From Tetragonia tetragonoides (Eukaryota > Streptophyta > Magnoliopsida > Caryophyllales > Aizoaceae): a DNA stretch of 64,000 nt. The DNA lies in NCBI GenBank assembly GCA_038025085.1, contig CM076151.1, positions 10,948,501-11,012,500 on the forward strand. Reading direction: 5' to 3'. Below, in pieces: positions 33,901 to 49,300 of this stretch; position 1 is the first letter of the stretch, and the number at the start of each line of letters is the position of its first letter. The notes beneath the pieces were generated by a model. The model saw only the letters and a list, made by a program, of their open reading frames with translations, had not been told where the DNA came from and did no database searches. Both the position numbers and the translations under genes were made by a program.

Positions 33901-36900
33901 TTAACAAATAGATTTAAATTACCCACTCACCTTGTCGCTGAGCCCAAATGGTTTTGGCTGTAACATGTGCGGAATCTGTTAGGTGAATCATTATTTCTGG
34001 CTGCCTATTGCATTGAAATTCAATGGTCAGTAAATAGTGTGTTGATATTATCGTTATGGGCAACCTCATGATTGAGCTACACCTTCCAAATTGGGTGTGC
34101 AGAGGGAGTAGGTGGTTAAATTCTTTAGATAACACAGTCGTATTAGTGAAGCTGCAAAAACAGCTAGGGAGGACAAGCTGTCCTCACAAGGAGTTATCAA
34201 ATTTAGCTAAGTTCCTCTGGAGTCTAGTTGATCAGGAACCTGTCCGTGTCACATACACGTGAAAGCACCATTTAAAAAAAGGTGAAAAGCCTAATATGTG
34301 GGTAAGCCCTTCTTAGCATGGATGAGTTTTTCCAGGTGCGGTTCTTGGGGTTCATGAGAGGAAAGGAGGTAAGGATGTTGTGGTGTAATGCAATATTTGC
34401 GGTCATTTGGTGTCTTTGGTTGGAGAGGAATGCCCGGGTCTTCAATGAGGTGGCTACTTCAGCTGAGTTGTGGGATAAAGTCACTTATCTAGCGTCGTTA
34501 TGGGCTAGCTTCAGGGGCATTTAAGGATTACTCTATTACTCAAGTGCAGCATAACTGGGCTGCCCTGATTTGTAGTTAGATATTTCAGAGGACATCTTGC
34601 CCTCCTTTGCTGTAATTGTTGACTCTATTAATACAAACTTTGTCTTCATCTAAAAAAAGGGATGGATAGAAGTTGACTCCATAGCTTGCTAACCATAGAC
34701 TATGTTCAGGGGGTGAAGGTATGGGACTAAGAAGGTCTAATCGTCTAAGGTGGCTACCCCATGTCAAGACGTATTTGCTAATGACTTCAATAATTTATGG
34801 TCCTAAAAGATCCGCACTTGACCAATTTCAGTCCTTAAGTTAGCAATATAGGTTAACATAATCAATCCTTTGTCATCACTTTAGACATGAATTCGATTGA
34901 GCATAGCAAATGATATGCGGTTCCATCATACAAACCATTGAAGGTGACACCTTAGGAGTAGTTAGAGACATAGTCTATACATGATTTCAACTAACATACA
35001 ACACTTTGCAAATTTAATATCTTGATCAACACGTTAAATCCTTCAAGAGAAGAATTTTTTTGATTAGGAAAGATTGTGTTAGCACTTGGTTTTTGAGAAT
35101 CATTGTCAACACTTTTGGGAAAATGGATAGGCATGTTAGTAGGTGTTTTATTGGGCTTATAAGCCCTCAAGTCTTTCTCCAGTGTGGTTTGTTTGAGGAA
35201 CACTTCAATATGTCATAGGAGGATCTAGCAGGTGGTGTTTTTAGGCTTGGGTTGGGCCGTAGGCTAAGGTCAAGTTAGGGTTTCTCCTCAGGTGAATATA
35301 GAAATGATGGCAAAAGATGTTGAGTCAGCCATGAGCTGAGTCCCAGCATTTCAACCTTGGTTGTTAGCTGTCATTATCGGTCTTGGTCCATTGGCCATGG
35401 CCACCAGACCTGCCACATGGTAGCCAACAACCCTGTTCTGCGCTGCTGGTGGGTCCAGCTTTTCACAGAATGGCTCTCGAAGACCTAAATGAGCTGAATC
35501 CGCTGACCACCAGTTAAGGCTAATGAGTCACCAGCCTTGTGTGGGTTGTCTTGTGCTTATCCGTTTTTGGGTCCACAGTTTGTCATCTGGCTTCCCAACT
35601 TAGCCTAGAAACATGGTATGCAGAAGACAAGAGTCTGTTTTAATGTTGAGCCTCTTTTGGCTATACCGCTATAGTATTCTAATGTCGATGTTCATTTGGG
35701 ATGAGTTAGGTGTCATTGAAGAGGTTGTAATGAGCATTTTCATATGTCATCAGGTCTGAAGGCTTTCGAAAACAGAGAGGTTCAAAGGCGAAAGAAATAC
35801 GGTTTGGAGGAGTTTCTCAGGTGTTGACAATCAATCCTTCATTTTCAGCGGTTGGCTATTAGAAAGAGGGGTTAACAGTACCAGGTGTCTGTAGCAAGGA
35901 ATGTATGTAGTTTGGTGAAGAAGCAAGGAATAGAATTGCTACTTGACATAGTGCTTTATTGGTGCCTTTAGTGAGTGATTATATATGGGGTTCTGTCGTG
36001 TACTTAGCTTCCATGTGGACTAGGGAGCCAAGAGAGTTTAGCGCTGTATGAGGCTTGGAACTGAAAATCTCTAATTAGATCTCTTAAAGGACTTCTTGGA
36101 TACGAATCTTAGCAGGTGTGTATTAGGCTGGATTTCTAATTTAGATCTGTTTGAGGACTTCTAGTCCTCGTAGATTGTACACAAGGAAGCTCGGACACTC
36201 CACATGGGTGCCGTGTTCCCGTGTCCAAACGTATTGGACACTTGACACGCCTTGGACACGCGTGGACACTTCTTCTGGTTCTCTCTCTCTCTAAAATTTT
36301 TTCTAAACCCTAAAATTCCTCCATTCTCCCGACGCTTCTTGTTCTCTCTATCTTCACTGTTCACTCTTTTTCAAGGCACAATTACTAAATGTGGGAATAT
36401 GATTTTCTGTTTTCTTTAATATTTTTTTTTATTTAGTGTTTTATATTCATATATTCCTTTCTGCGATATTGCTGTTGATGGCAATTTGGCACTAGGCATC
36501 CAGAGAAGAAGTGGTCATTCATTACTTGAAGTCTGCACTTATATTTGCACCCTTTTCCTAAGGAAAGTTAACAATAATGTTTTGAGATGATTGTTCAATA
36601 TCAAGTTTGAATCAGAATGAACTCTATTGAATGAATTATAAAAGTTCTGTTGTATTATCCAGTACTTGCAAGCAACAAAGTGTCCTGTCTTTTATCCAAA
36701 AAAAAAACAATGTGTCCTGCCTAGGGCGAGGTATGTAAAGGTCAATCATTCCCTTAGAAGCAGAGAGACTGTGTCTTAGAGACTTGGAAACACCAATTAA
36801 TATAATTATTTAAGTTGCTTTTGAGGATGCCTTGTCCTTCTTATTGTATTCTTTAAAGATTTGATTAATAAAATTTTCCATTATCTAAAAAAAACAATAT

Positions 36901-39900
36901 TTGGTTACTGTCTGTCAAAAAATAATAATAGAACTATTTGGTTACTGAGATTACTCATGACTACAAATTTTTTATTTGAAAATTTAACCACATTTGAAGT
37001 CTTATTGTTGCATAACTGATGTCATCATCCTATACAGGTAGTTGATGCGTATGCGTTAATTGGCGATGTTTCTGGTCTTGCTGAAAAGATTCAGAGCTTT
37101 TTTATGCAGGAAGTGCTTTCAGAGACCCATTCTGCATTGAAGACTGCAATGCAAGAGGTAATAATTGTATCCTTTATAGTTGTAACTTTAAGGGCATTAC
37201 CCTCCTCGTTCCCGGAGGAACTAAGATTACCTTTAACTTGACTGAGTCTCCCTCAGTCCCTCTAGTTCTTGTGTTGGATTTGGATGTGCTACCTTCTTGA
37301 GCTATCTAACCCCTCATTGAAGTATTGAAATTGAACTATCTTCATGTGCAGTAAATGTTATCTAAATATGAGGACATCATTCAGGTGTCATGTTTTGCTA
37401 AAACAAAAAGTGTTGTTATGGATCTTGGAAACAGTAATCCTTATTGTTGGCGTGTTGCCTTCAGGCTTATAGATTTTTTCATCTCTTCAGCATTTATTTT
37501 CCAACTTTTCTTTTCACTTTTTAAATAAGGGCATGTTCATCTGATTGCTACTTTTGACAGGATCTGGATATACACAGTCTACAAATTAGGTAACTACTGT
37601 ACTTTAAGTCTTGACTGGGATGTGCTTGTGATTTCTGTATTTGACATTCTGATGTGCTTCCTTCTTGCTCGAGATTCAGTTCCAGACTTACGTACGGCGA
37701 CTTGTGCCTCCAGATACCAGAGTCCAAGTTCAGACATTGCTTACTGAGAATACTAGCTGTACTTTTTAGGTTGATGTGTTCTTACCATTCAATAATGAGC
37801 TTCCAACCAGAAAACAGGGTAAATACTCATTTTCTAATTATTGATGTGGTAATTTTGAATGTATGAGCTGCTCCAAGGGCTTGTTTTCTGTATGTGTTTT
37901 CAATTATCCTTTCTTTGTTGCTTGTGCCATATCTCAGTTCTGATTATGTGTCATGGCTATGATCTCGCTTTAGGGCTCTTGCTTGTGTTTGTTTGTCTTT
38001 AAATCTTGAGGAAAAACCATATTTGTATTCAAATGCAATAAGTCAAAGATTGTGGTGATCATATACGCTAACATAATGTACAGCATTTTTCATGTTCAAA
38101 TGAGAAGGAAAAAAATAAATAAAAAAAATCCGAAGTTCAGCCTAAGAGGACTAAGAGTCCTCGACTCCTTGACAAAGGGACTAATTATCAATGAACCCAA
38201 TGCTGAACCTCTGGCACAGATTACCTCCTAAAGGCTCCTGTAGCCCTAGCCCAGATAAAGGTAACCCTATCCGACAAAGCATTAGTAGACAATGAAGTCC
38301 AAGAAAAAACCCGTGCATTCCCCTCCAGCTGGATACACCTTAGCACTGTGAAAATTGCATTATGCCAAAGCAACTTCTCTCCTTCCTCCACCCAAAACCC
38401 ATAAAACTTAATACTCCCTCCGTCCCATGGAAATCTTTCTACTTTCTTTTCAATCTGTCCCATGGAATCTTTCTATTTCCTTAAGTAGTATGATTTTTGA
38501 GGTTAGTATTCTATTTTACCCCTCCTTATTTCTCACCCCCATGTGCTTAGATTCCATTGTCCCCACCACAACTCAATTTTCTCTTAAAGTAACAACATCC
38601 ATGTGCTCCTTCCAAGGGCATGCTTGGAACATTTGTGCCAAAATGCATTTTTCTTAGCCAATGTGCGTTTCTCAAGTCGAAAGATTTCCGTGGGATGGAG
38701 GGAGTAGTTTTTAGTGAATCTCTTAACCACTTCTTTTTCAATTGTCAATATATCACTCTATCATCAACCATTAGTGCCTTGGGGAATGGGGGGTATCTTT
38801 TGATGGGGGGTGGGAGTGGGTGGGAAGAGGGACAACGGACAACCATGACTGTCAAGGGTCCTCCTTTGTTGATGGGCTTGAGGTGAGGGTAGAGATGTCC
38901 TTCTAATCTATGAAAGCAGAAAGAACAGAGGAGAGAGAAAGAGAAAGAGAAAGAGTCTGGTTCTGGTGTCACCAGTAACTTATGGGGAGTCTAAGGGTAG
39001 GGGATTAAGGGGTTCTTATGGGCTTATGTGCTTCTTAGCTGGAATGTGTCTGGGAACTGGGATAAGAGGATTTGCTTAGGAGCAAAGAAATATTTTGAAA
39101 GCATCTTGTTATGTCATTTTTGCTGGCTGTCAGTCAGATACGTATGGGAGTCTAGGCATATGGACTGCAGTTGTCTTCCTTCTTCTGGGGTCTCAGAGGC
39201 GTTATTGCATTATTATCATCTTGGAGACAAGGTTCGCAAATATAGTTGAATTTTTAAGTCTCCTGCTTCAGTTCTTCTCAGAGTGTTTGGTAGGGGTTGT
39301 GGGTGGTTTTAATCAGATAATGGGCTTTCTCACCCTTGATTGATGAGATCAGGGACCTTTGAAGCTTGTGTTCTCCTATGTAGATACTAAAGGGGTGATT
39401 TTTGTTTGATTTTCTGTGGAAATGAGAGGAAGAGTTGCGTTAGGAAAATTTCTATATTAGGGGTTTAACTCGTATTAACAGTGACCAAATAGGTCGCTTG
39501 TGGTTGCATGGGGTTTGTATACTATCTACATCTAGGTCCAAGTGTTGGGACCCAGAATCCTATCAGCTCACTTTATCATGTTGGGAGTCCAATCTAGTCT
39601 GTTTGGGTCATACTTCTTTTTGTTTCTAAAGTTTGTAGTTTGCACCATGGTTCGAAATCGCGGTCGCGAAGTCGCAGTAGCGGACGAATATCGGAGTCGC
39701 GGTTTGGGATGCGGTCGTCGCGGCATAAATTTTGTTTAGAGGTGGTTTTATGGTTTTTAATACTTGGAGTCATAAACTTATGACTCTAGAAGCCTATAAG
39801 TATTGAAATATGACTAATTTAGGTCATCACGGCCGTCGGGGTATTGTCGCGGCTTGAATTTCATTTAAAGAAAAAAAGAATAATATTTTTTGGTGCTTTT

Positions 39901-40271
39901 AATACCGATAAATTTATGAATAATCCAAACCTTAAAATAAACATATTTTAATAAAACTTTAAAAGTAAATCTATCATCTAATTTAATTGTTACTAGATTA
40001 GTTAATAGGACATATTTGGGTTTATATAATTTTAAAAGTAACTTTAAAATGAAAGGTAATGCAATTTTTAATAATATATGTTTTTTTTAGTGAGAATAAT
40101 ACATGTTTTAGTGCTAAAGAAAAATTGACTGAACATGTTTTATCAAAGACTGTCAATAGCTAGCCCACTTACCTAATTAAAAATCCACCCACAAACATCC
40201 AAAACTCTCATAAACCCAAACCTGTGAAACCTAAAGTCTAAATATCGTCCCCCAAGTCAGTCGTCACTCGT

Positions 40272-40312
<41 letters not shown>

Positions 40313-43300
40313 GTCTCTCTCTGTCTCTTTTCTCGAGCGATCATGGAGTGAAAAATAAAAAACAGAGACGTCAGAGGCTCAAATTCACACTCTCAGCCAA
40401 CAACGAAAACAAAATTATGGGGATTCAAGCTAAAATTCAAGTGCGTTTCCGAGAGATCATGGCGTGGCTAATGGGTTTGTTTCAAGTAGACGAAATCATG
40501 TAAATCAAGCCTCTACAATCAGATTTTCAGATCTACAATGGCGATTTGAGCTTTCATGGTTCAGATTTGGCCCTTCTTCTCTCTTCCCCTTATTTTTTCG
40601 GGAGGATCCGTAGAAAAATGGGTCTTTCTAAAAGGTAGCGGCCTTTGTCACGGCTGAATCGCGATTCGTAGTGGCCGTATCGGCCGAGATCGCGCTTGAT
40701 GGAAATATGCCGTTACACATCGGTGTATATCGTAACGGTCAACTCAAATCCCTCTACGATACGGCCGATACGATACGTATCGGCCGAGTTTTAAAACCCT
40801 GGTTTGCACCATGGATTCAAAGGTGATGTTGCTTAATGCTTCCCTCATTCAGTTGTGTTTTAGCACTAAATCCTAGGATGCCTTTGTTTCATTCTGGGGG
40901 AATTGTTAATCTAAGCTTCTTATCATTTTTGCCCAATCCTCGGCCGACGTTAATGGCTTTAAGAGGGTTCTCACGCTTCTGCAGGTTTTTGAGGTTGTGT
41001 CCGGGATGAGGATTAACTTGGCTAAGTGTAGCTTGGCTGGGATTAATGTGGGGGAGGACCTCCTAGAGTCTTTGGTTGTCAGGTGCAGCAGTGGCCGCTT
41101 ACTTACTTGGGATGCCTCTTGGAGGTAACCCCAGGTCGGTTTCCTTTTGGGAGCCGGTTGTCTCTAGAGTGGCTAAACGTCTAGATGGGTGGAAAGGGGT
41201 GTATTTCTCTTTGGGGGGGGGGGGGGAGGATTACCATCCTTCAATCTTGCTTAGCGAGTATTCCTCTTTATTACTTGTCTCTCTTTAGGATTCCAGCTAG
41301 CGTGGCTAATCGGATCGAGAGAATGATGAGGGACTTCCTTTGGTCTGGGTCAGGGGATAGTCAACGGGATCACTTGGTCAGCTGGGAGCATGTCTGTAGG
41401 CCTAAATCGGATGGGGTTCGGTAGATTGGTGTCCAAGAACATCTCGTTAGTGGGTAGGTGATTGTGGCGGTTCCCCCTGGAGTCTGACTCCCTATGGCAC
41501 CGAGTTATCAGGAGCAAGTACGGTCTTCAGCCTATTGGATGGGACGCCCATGCCGGTTCCTCTGTCTCACATGCCTGCCCCTGGAGGTACATTTCTCAGG
41601 TATCTTCTTTTTTCTTTCCACTGGTCAGGTTTAATGTGGGTAATGGTAATCGGGTACGGATCTGGGAGGATGCGTGGAAGGGTGTTCCCTTCTCTTCTGC
41701 GTATCCTCGGGTTTTTCGGTTGTCCACTCTCCACGGGGCATCGTGTCTGCTTTCTATTCAGGCACGGGTGGGTCCTGGGATTCACACTTGAGGCGTCCCC
41801 CACATGACAGAGAGATGGAGGAGGAGCTTGCCTCTCTTCTGAATGCCCTCCATTCGACCACGCTCGTCCCTACGGACGACTCTAGGACTTGGATTGGAGA
41901 CCCTTCTGGGGTTTTCTCTTGCAAGTCCTTCCTTCACCAGCTTGGCCTCCCTTCACAGTTTCTGCAATTTCCATTAGCTACATTTATTTGGAAATCTAAG
42001 GTCCCGTTGAAGGTCCGTGCTTTTGTGTGGACTTTGGTGCTTGGTAGGGTGAATACATATGATATGGTGCAACGGCGGAGGCCTGGATGGTCACGGGTTC
42101 TGTTGTCATGATGGGGAAAATTGTTTGCACTTGTTTATTATGTGCGACTTTGCTAGGGCACTATGGAATAGATTGTTGGAGGGGGAGAGTTTTGCGTGTC
42201 CTGCCACGGTTGGCGATTTCCTCCAGCTTCGTTTCTCATCAATGAGGCGAGGCAAGGAGGGGCGGTTTTTTTTTTAGATGTTTGTGTATGACCATCTTGT
42301 GGTGTATTTGGTTGGAAAGGAATTCCAGGGTTTTCCGCGATGTTGGGAGGACTATAGATAATGTTTGGGATCATGTGGTCTACTTGGCCTCCCTTTGGGC
42401 CAAGGCGGGATGGGTCTTTAGGGGTGTTCCACTTACCCTTGTACAGCGCCATTGGCGAGATTTGTAGTTTTCTTTTGATTCATTATGAGGATACCTTATC
42501 CCCTTTTTTGTATTCTTTACTGATTTGATCAATAAATTTTTTCTTATCTAAAAATAAAAAAATGACTGTAACTTCTCTTGGAGACAAATACTGGGTGAAA
42601 ATGTAGACTATCAAGATGTGAAAATCAAGATCTATTGCTTCTTCTGTTATTGTATTGGATGCAACTCCTAGCTTGTTGTAGAACCCTTGTATTTGCTCAG
42701 TAGCCTAGAAAATAGAAATTATTAAAACTTGTGATCTCCACATCTTAACTTAAATCAGTGATCGAAGTGGAAACTGTAGATGCTCCAGATAAGATTAATG
42801 CATTTCCATTTTCTTTTCCTGATAGGACCTCATTGGCATTTTAGTTAAAGCAAGATATCCCTTTTGCTTTCAATCCGCGGGGTTGGGGTGAGAAACTGTT
42901 CAAACTCTGACCTTTGAGAAACCTCATACAGTAGCCATGTGTCTTCAGTAGGAATCATCTCATTGCTGCTACATTTCCTTTACATGTTTGTTTTTGCACT
43001 TTTTATTTTGCCAGAAACTTGATTTTTGTTAAGGACCTTTCTCATGCGTATAATATTATGCTTGATACCTTCATTTCAGGTTCCTGTCTTTCAAATGCAA
43101 GATAATATGGACAAGCAACATGATATTTTGCAGAGACCTGAAGAGGTTGAGCAAAAGAATTTAGCTTCAGTCAGTCCCAAGTCTGGTTTAGAAAATGGAT
43201 CACAAGCTGGTCCTGCTGGGAGATCGGAGTTTTCTTCTTCTGCTGGTGAATGTGCTACTAGCATTTCTTCAGCTGAAAATTCAGCAACTAATGGCTCCAT

Positions 43301-46300
43301 TCTTGTGAGCTCCAATAACTTGTCTGATCAGCCATTGGATGATAGTACATCATCCAACAGTGGATCTCCATGGTATGAACTGCGAAGAGATGCTACTGCT
43401 CTTGTTTCACAGTCTCTTCAAAGGGGACGCAAAAATCTTTGGCAACTTACAGCGAGTCGTGTGTCAGTATTGCTTTCATCATCTGCATTCTGTTCAACAA
43501 GTATTCACCAATTCCTCAGAAATTATGAGGATGTGAATGTATTTATTTTGGCTGGAGAAGCTTTCTGTGGAACTGAAGCTACAGAATTCAGGAATAAGTT
43601 GAAGAGTGCATGTGAGAATTACTACAGTAACTTTCATAAACAGAACATATATGTAAGTTTTTTTCATCCGTTCGGGTGGCACATACTCTTTAAGTTTCTT
43701 TTGTTACTGCCCCCCTCCCTCTCTTTCTGTCAAATTTGTTACATCTTGTCCATGAACTGGTTGTTGTCTTTTTCCAATTTTTCTTTCTTCTCTTAAGCAC
43801 TTCTGCTTTTAGTTACATTATTGTTTGTAAGGTGCTTTTTATATTTTGTTAGGACTTCTCACAGTCCCTCAATAGTTTGTGTTGCACTTGGGACCTGTTT
43901 GTGGTGTACATGGTACAGTACCAACTACAAACCATACTACCTTCAGGTGATCCACCGTGTAACCTTGCTTTTGCTCGCTGCTTGGCACCTCTCATACCAT
44001 ACCATACTATCACTCCAGCAGTCGTCTGCAATGCTCATTGATAAGCTGAGCTACGGTAGATTCTAAGTATATTTACGGCATAGTAAAAACGGAAACTGGG
44101 CCTCTTTTGCAAGGTAGCATTCACCTGACCATTTCCATACCTTACCCTAGGTGAGATCTCACTACTAGATGTTACTGTAGAGAAGAAACTCATTTTTGTA
44201 TACTTGTTGACCACAGAATATGACAATAAAGTTGAACTGTACTTATCTTTCTCATGGTACTATATTAGATATGATCATATGAGAATACTGCAACGATCTT
44301 CTCAATGGTCTAGATTTTTTGGATTATCTTCCCTTGCTATAACATTATGATTAGCTGGAGCTGTTGGTCAGGAGGATTATTGTGAGCCATAGAAGAGAGA
44401 AGCGTGTTTTGGCAACTTAAAAGGCTGGGGACGGATGAGGGGTAACTCTGTTTATTGAGAGAAGGCGTGTGGTGGTAAGAGAGAAGTAGAGAACTTGGGA
44501 AATTTGAAAGGGCGGGGACAGATGATGAGTAATTCTGATTCATTTCGAATGATCATGATGAAAGCCTTTAAACTCAAACGCATTTTGCATGTCAGAGTGG
44601 GCGGGGGATGTTTACTGACTTTAGGTTGGTTTGTAAAACAAGTTTGCAGTCCAAGGAAATATCTTTTGTGCCAAAACCGGGCTGCTATGATAATACTGCC
44701 CAATAATTATTTTGATTGTGCTTTGGCCTTTGGGACATTCTGCAATGGGCAGGACATCTTTTCTTGGTGGTGTAGCGCCGAAGTTTAGGAGAATGATAGG
44801 TTGACTTTGTGGGTTAGCAATCCGCATTACATATTAGCTTATTTAATAGGGGTATTGGTATAACTAATCTCTAATTTGAATTCAAATTGTGGGGTCCTTC
44901 ACACAATCACCCAAGAAAATTTCATGGGTTGCTTCTTATCTAAAATAATAAAAAGTTTCATGGGTTGCTAACCCCACAGGGTCAACCAAGAGTTTACATG
45001 CATGGGTAGGTATCTGCTCTATTTCATTCTGTGCATAAATATGATGTTAAGTCCATTGGAACTTTTCTTATGTTATCCTTTGTGGGTTTTCACTGTTAAT
45101 GTCAATCATTATTTATAAATGGTTATGTCGTCAGCTTCTTGGTTTGCTGTAGGGTCATAGTTCGAAATCAAATCCTAGCTGCAGTACCCTGTATGCATCT
45201 GCAGTACCATGCGTAGAAATGGGCTATGCTCTGACCTGAACTCAAGTCATTCTATGTTTCCTCCAATTTTGATTTGTTATGAGCTTCAAACGATTCTAGA
45301 TCATACGTTCATAGGTCTCAGCAAACAGTGAAGCGTACTAAGCTGGGGTGGTTCTCATACTATTAATAAAACTTTCTCTTTGTCTAAAAAACTTACAAGG
45401 GTGGTAACTGACTGTATAAGATATTTGACATGATGAGGTAGTGTCATAACTCATAAGTGCATTAAGTTTCTAGATTGAAAACTAACCTCCCCAATTTTGT
45501 TTGTATTAGACAACAGCAGCTTCTCAGCTATCATAGTTGGCACTTATTGTTCTGTGCAAGTGTAAGTCACATTTTGTTCTTGCTCTTGCAATGTTGCACA
45601 GGGACTCTACTTTGTTACAAGAAGTTATCTTGTAACACAGGTTATGCTTCATTGAACTGAGTTGTAAATAGTCTCCCTTTGGGAACTCCTTGTCCTCTTA
45701 TGTTGTACTTTCTGGATATTAATAATACTTTTTTTTTGTCTAAAATCTGTAATGGACTTCTTTTTTTCTTTTTTGAAGAATAAAACTGTAATGTGTATTT
45801 ATTTATTTATTTTAAGTAGGTAAGGAGATGTACTTCTAATTCTGTATGTCACTTCTTGCACCATCATGTGTGATTTCCTGTATTTGTAGGCACTAAAGAT
45901 GGTTTTGGAAAGGGAATGTTGGCAGAAATTGCCACCAGATGCAGTTGAAGTAGTAAGTTTTGCTGGACTTGTTGGTGATGGAGCATCCCTGATTTCTTTA
46001 TCAGATGCTAGCTCAATGAGCACCCGATTTCATTCTAACAAATCGGTATATTCTGCCGAAACTGGGACAAAAAAGAATGGATTTTCTCAGTGGCTTGAAA
46101 GTGGAAACCCTTTCCTAACGAAAGTTTCGTCCCCTATGAACTGTCATGTATCATCCCCCTTTGCTGATGGCACATCTAGCTCTGGAGGACCTGATGGCAA
46201 TACAGACTTTCAACGTGACAAGTCATCACCCACTGAGAATAGTGTGAATCATACAAATGGCAACACTACTATTCAAGAAGATGAAAATGAAGATCTTCTT

Positions 46301-49300
46301 GCTGACTTCATTGATGAGGATAGTCAACTCCCTAGCAGGATTTCTAAACCTAGTAAGCGACGTAATTACTCATCACAGTGGAAAGATGATGAGGCTACAG
46401 CACAAACAGGATCTTCTCTTTGCCTTTTAAGGTGAAATTTCTTTTGCTTTGAGATTCTTCAACATGAAGACATATGAAGTATAGACTTTGCTGAGTTTAT
46501 GATCAATTAGGTTCATGGACAAATATGCAAGGCTTATGCAGAAGTTAGGAATGGTCAATGTTGAGTTCTTCAAGGTATGTTCTCCTATAGTGTATTTGTC
46601 TTTCTTTCTGTCTGGATTGGCTTTCATAGGCGATTTAGTTTGTGGTAATTTTAACCTCTCCCTTAGGGTAAGAACGTTACTTCTTGTTTTTGTTAATTTT
46701 GCAGGGGTTATGCCAAATGTTCGAGATATATTATTATTTTGTGTTTGAAGCGTTTGGCCATCAAGACAGCAATGCAAATAGTAAAGGTCTTTCCGAGTCT
46801 CTTAATTGTAAGTAACTATGTTTTGGTTTGCTCTGCGCTGCTTATTCCATTGTCTTTCGCTCCTTTTCTTCTTCAATAGTCGTCCCAGTTTCCTGTTCAT
46901 GTATGGTTTCTTGATGCTAAGGAAGGGCCAGCTGATCTATTTCTCTCCCCCTGCCCTCCTCGATCAGCTGTGTTAACGCCTACGTCAAATTTTTCTTTCA
47001 TATAGCACTCAACTTAATGAGATTTCTCTTCACTATGGCTTTGTAGATTGTCTGAAGACAGCTGTAAACAGAATAACGCAAGATTGTGAACAATGGTTAA
47101 AACCTCAGCTGCTTACGTCTTCATCCTCATCGTCCACATCTCTGAATTCATCATTCAAGCACATGGATCCTATACCTACAAGTCCACCTGGAAGCAATTT
47201 TGGCCTCAAGGTGTTTGTTAAATAGGGCCAGTAGTCTTTATGATTCTCTACCTCTCTTTTTCCATTCTGTGTCCTCTCTAGTTTCTTTCAAGATGTTTTG
47301 GGGTATCCATTGAAGAGAGATGCACTCATTATTTCTTACTTGTTCAATTTATCCCATAGGATTCTTTAGTTAGGTTATTGAACTGTCAAAAGGATTCTTG
47401 GGGATTCACAGAGGTGCTGAAACTGAAATAGACAAGATGTGCAAACATTATTATCCCCTTCCCCTTAAAAGAAATAAAAGAAAATAAAATTACCTATTAT
47501 GAGGACCACTCTTCCAGCGAAGTATAAACTTCGCATTTAGCAATGGATGATAGGATGCCCTTGACTTGCTTGCTTCATTTTAGACTGTTTACGATATCTA
47601 AGCTTCACATAGACTCCATTGCCAATAAAATTTTATCATTTGTCCTAGTCTCAATTGAACGCTTGAGTTGTTTCCACAGGCTTTTATTCAACTGTTAGTT
47701 TCGGCTTCATTTTTGTCCTTGTTATAATTTTTGTCGTGGTTCACTTTCTCTTTGCTGATTAAAAGATCTTTGTACTCTTATATGTCAGCTACAGCTATTG
47801 CACATTTTATTTTCTTAGGGGGGGGGGGGGGAGGGGGAGGGGCGTTATTTCATCGAAAAACCTAAGTGAAAATTGTTAATTCGAGTAGAATGCTTTCTAC
47901 AAATTCGCAACATTTATTGCTCGTGATGAGCGGTATTTTAACAACTTTCATTTGCCATGTTATTACATGTTCAGCTGTTTTACATTGTGCTCTGTCACAT
48001 TGTTGACAAATAGTATAATTGCCTTAGCTTGAGTCGTTCATTGTGTAAATCACCAGAAAAGAGGCTACTTGAGGAATAAAGTGCCGTTTACGAGTTGATT
48101 TCCCCTGTTTGTTGGTGCATAGAAGGCACATAAGCCCATGACTGGGTTTGGAACTGAGGTCCTTGTACAATCCGCAAGAGATTTACTAGCTAAGCTGGAT
48201 GACATTTTCAAACACCATGTAGTTTAGATGGAAAATTTATATCCTTTTCTGATATCAAATAACTTGAATTTGGCACGTGCCTCAAATTAAAGCAATGTTT
48301 TTATGATTACATTTATCTTGATGCTGCAGATTGGGCCTTGCAATTTATGTGTCTCCCTGTATCTAATATCGTCTTGTTGCTGCAGGAAAGATGCACTGCT
48401 GTTGATACAATATCGCTTGTCGCTCGAATATTGCATAGATCAAAGCCTCATCTTCAATCGATGTTTTTGCAAAATAATCCGGTTATAGTTGAAGACTTTT
48501 TTGTGCATCTGGTACGCATTTTGGTTTCTGCCCGCAAGTATTTGAAAAATGGTAGATTGTTAAACTTATGAAGCATGTCATTTTCCCCATCCAAGAAAAA
48601 AAAAATAAAACAAATTCTTTTTCCAACTGTAAAATGGTCTACTCATTTTTCATTTTGCAACTTTGGCAAAATACTGTAATACTCCCTCCGTTTCACAATA
48701 TAAGGCATATTTTGACTTTTAACACTTCCCATACCCTTCCTTTTATTGTCATTTGCTTCTTTTATCTCTCCAATGCTGCATTTATTGCTTAAGGATAGTT
48801 TAGTCTTTTTACCATCTCTTTTTCTTGAATTCACAATTTCTTAATTTGTGTGCAAAGTCAAAAAATGACTTATATTATAAAACGGAGGGAGTAGTAATTA
48901 CTCAAGACACCCTTGTGTTTTTTCTTCATCTGTTCGGAATTCTGTTACTCATTTATCCTTCGTTGCTATAATCTTATTTTGATGTACTAAGTGTATTTTT
49001 TGCGATGACACAAAATCTTTGGTTGCACTCAGGTCGATTCTGTGCCAGATCTTATAGAGCACATTCATAGAACAACTGCGAAATTGCTGCTTCATATCAA
49101 TGGGTAAGACAGATCAGGATACAATTTTATCATCAAACCCGAAAATCAGTAACATCAGTACACATCTTCGCAAGTCTTTATTGTTGTCATTCCTCCACCT
49201 ATCTTCTTCGGGTTCCCCCCCCCCCCCTTCTTTATGGGCCAGTGGAGGACAGCAACATTGGCTATGCTGGAATGTGAACAAGTTTCAGTTCTATCCCTAA

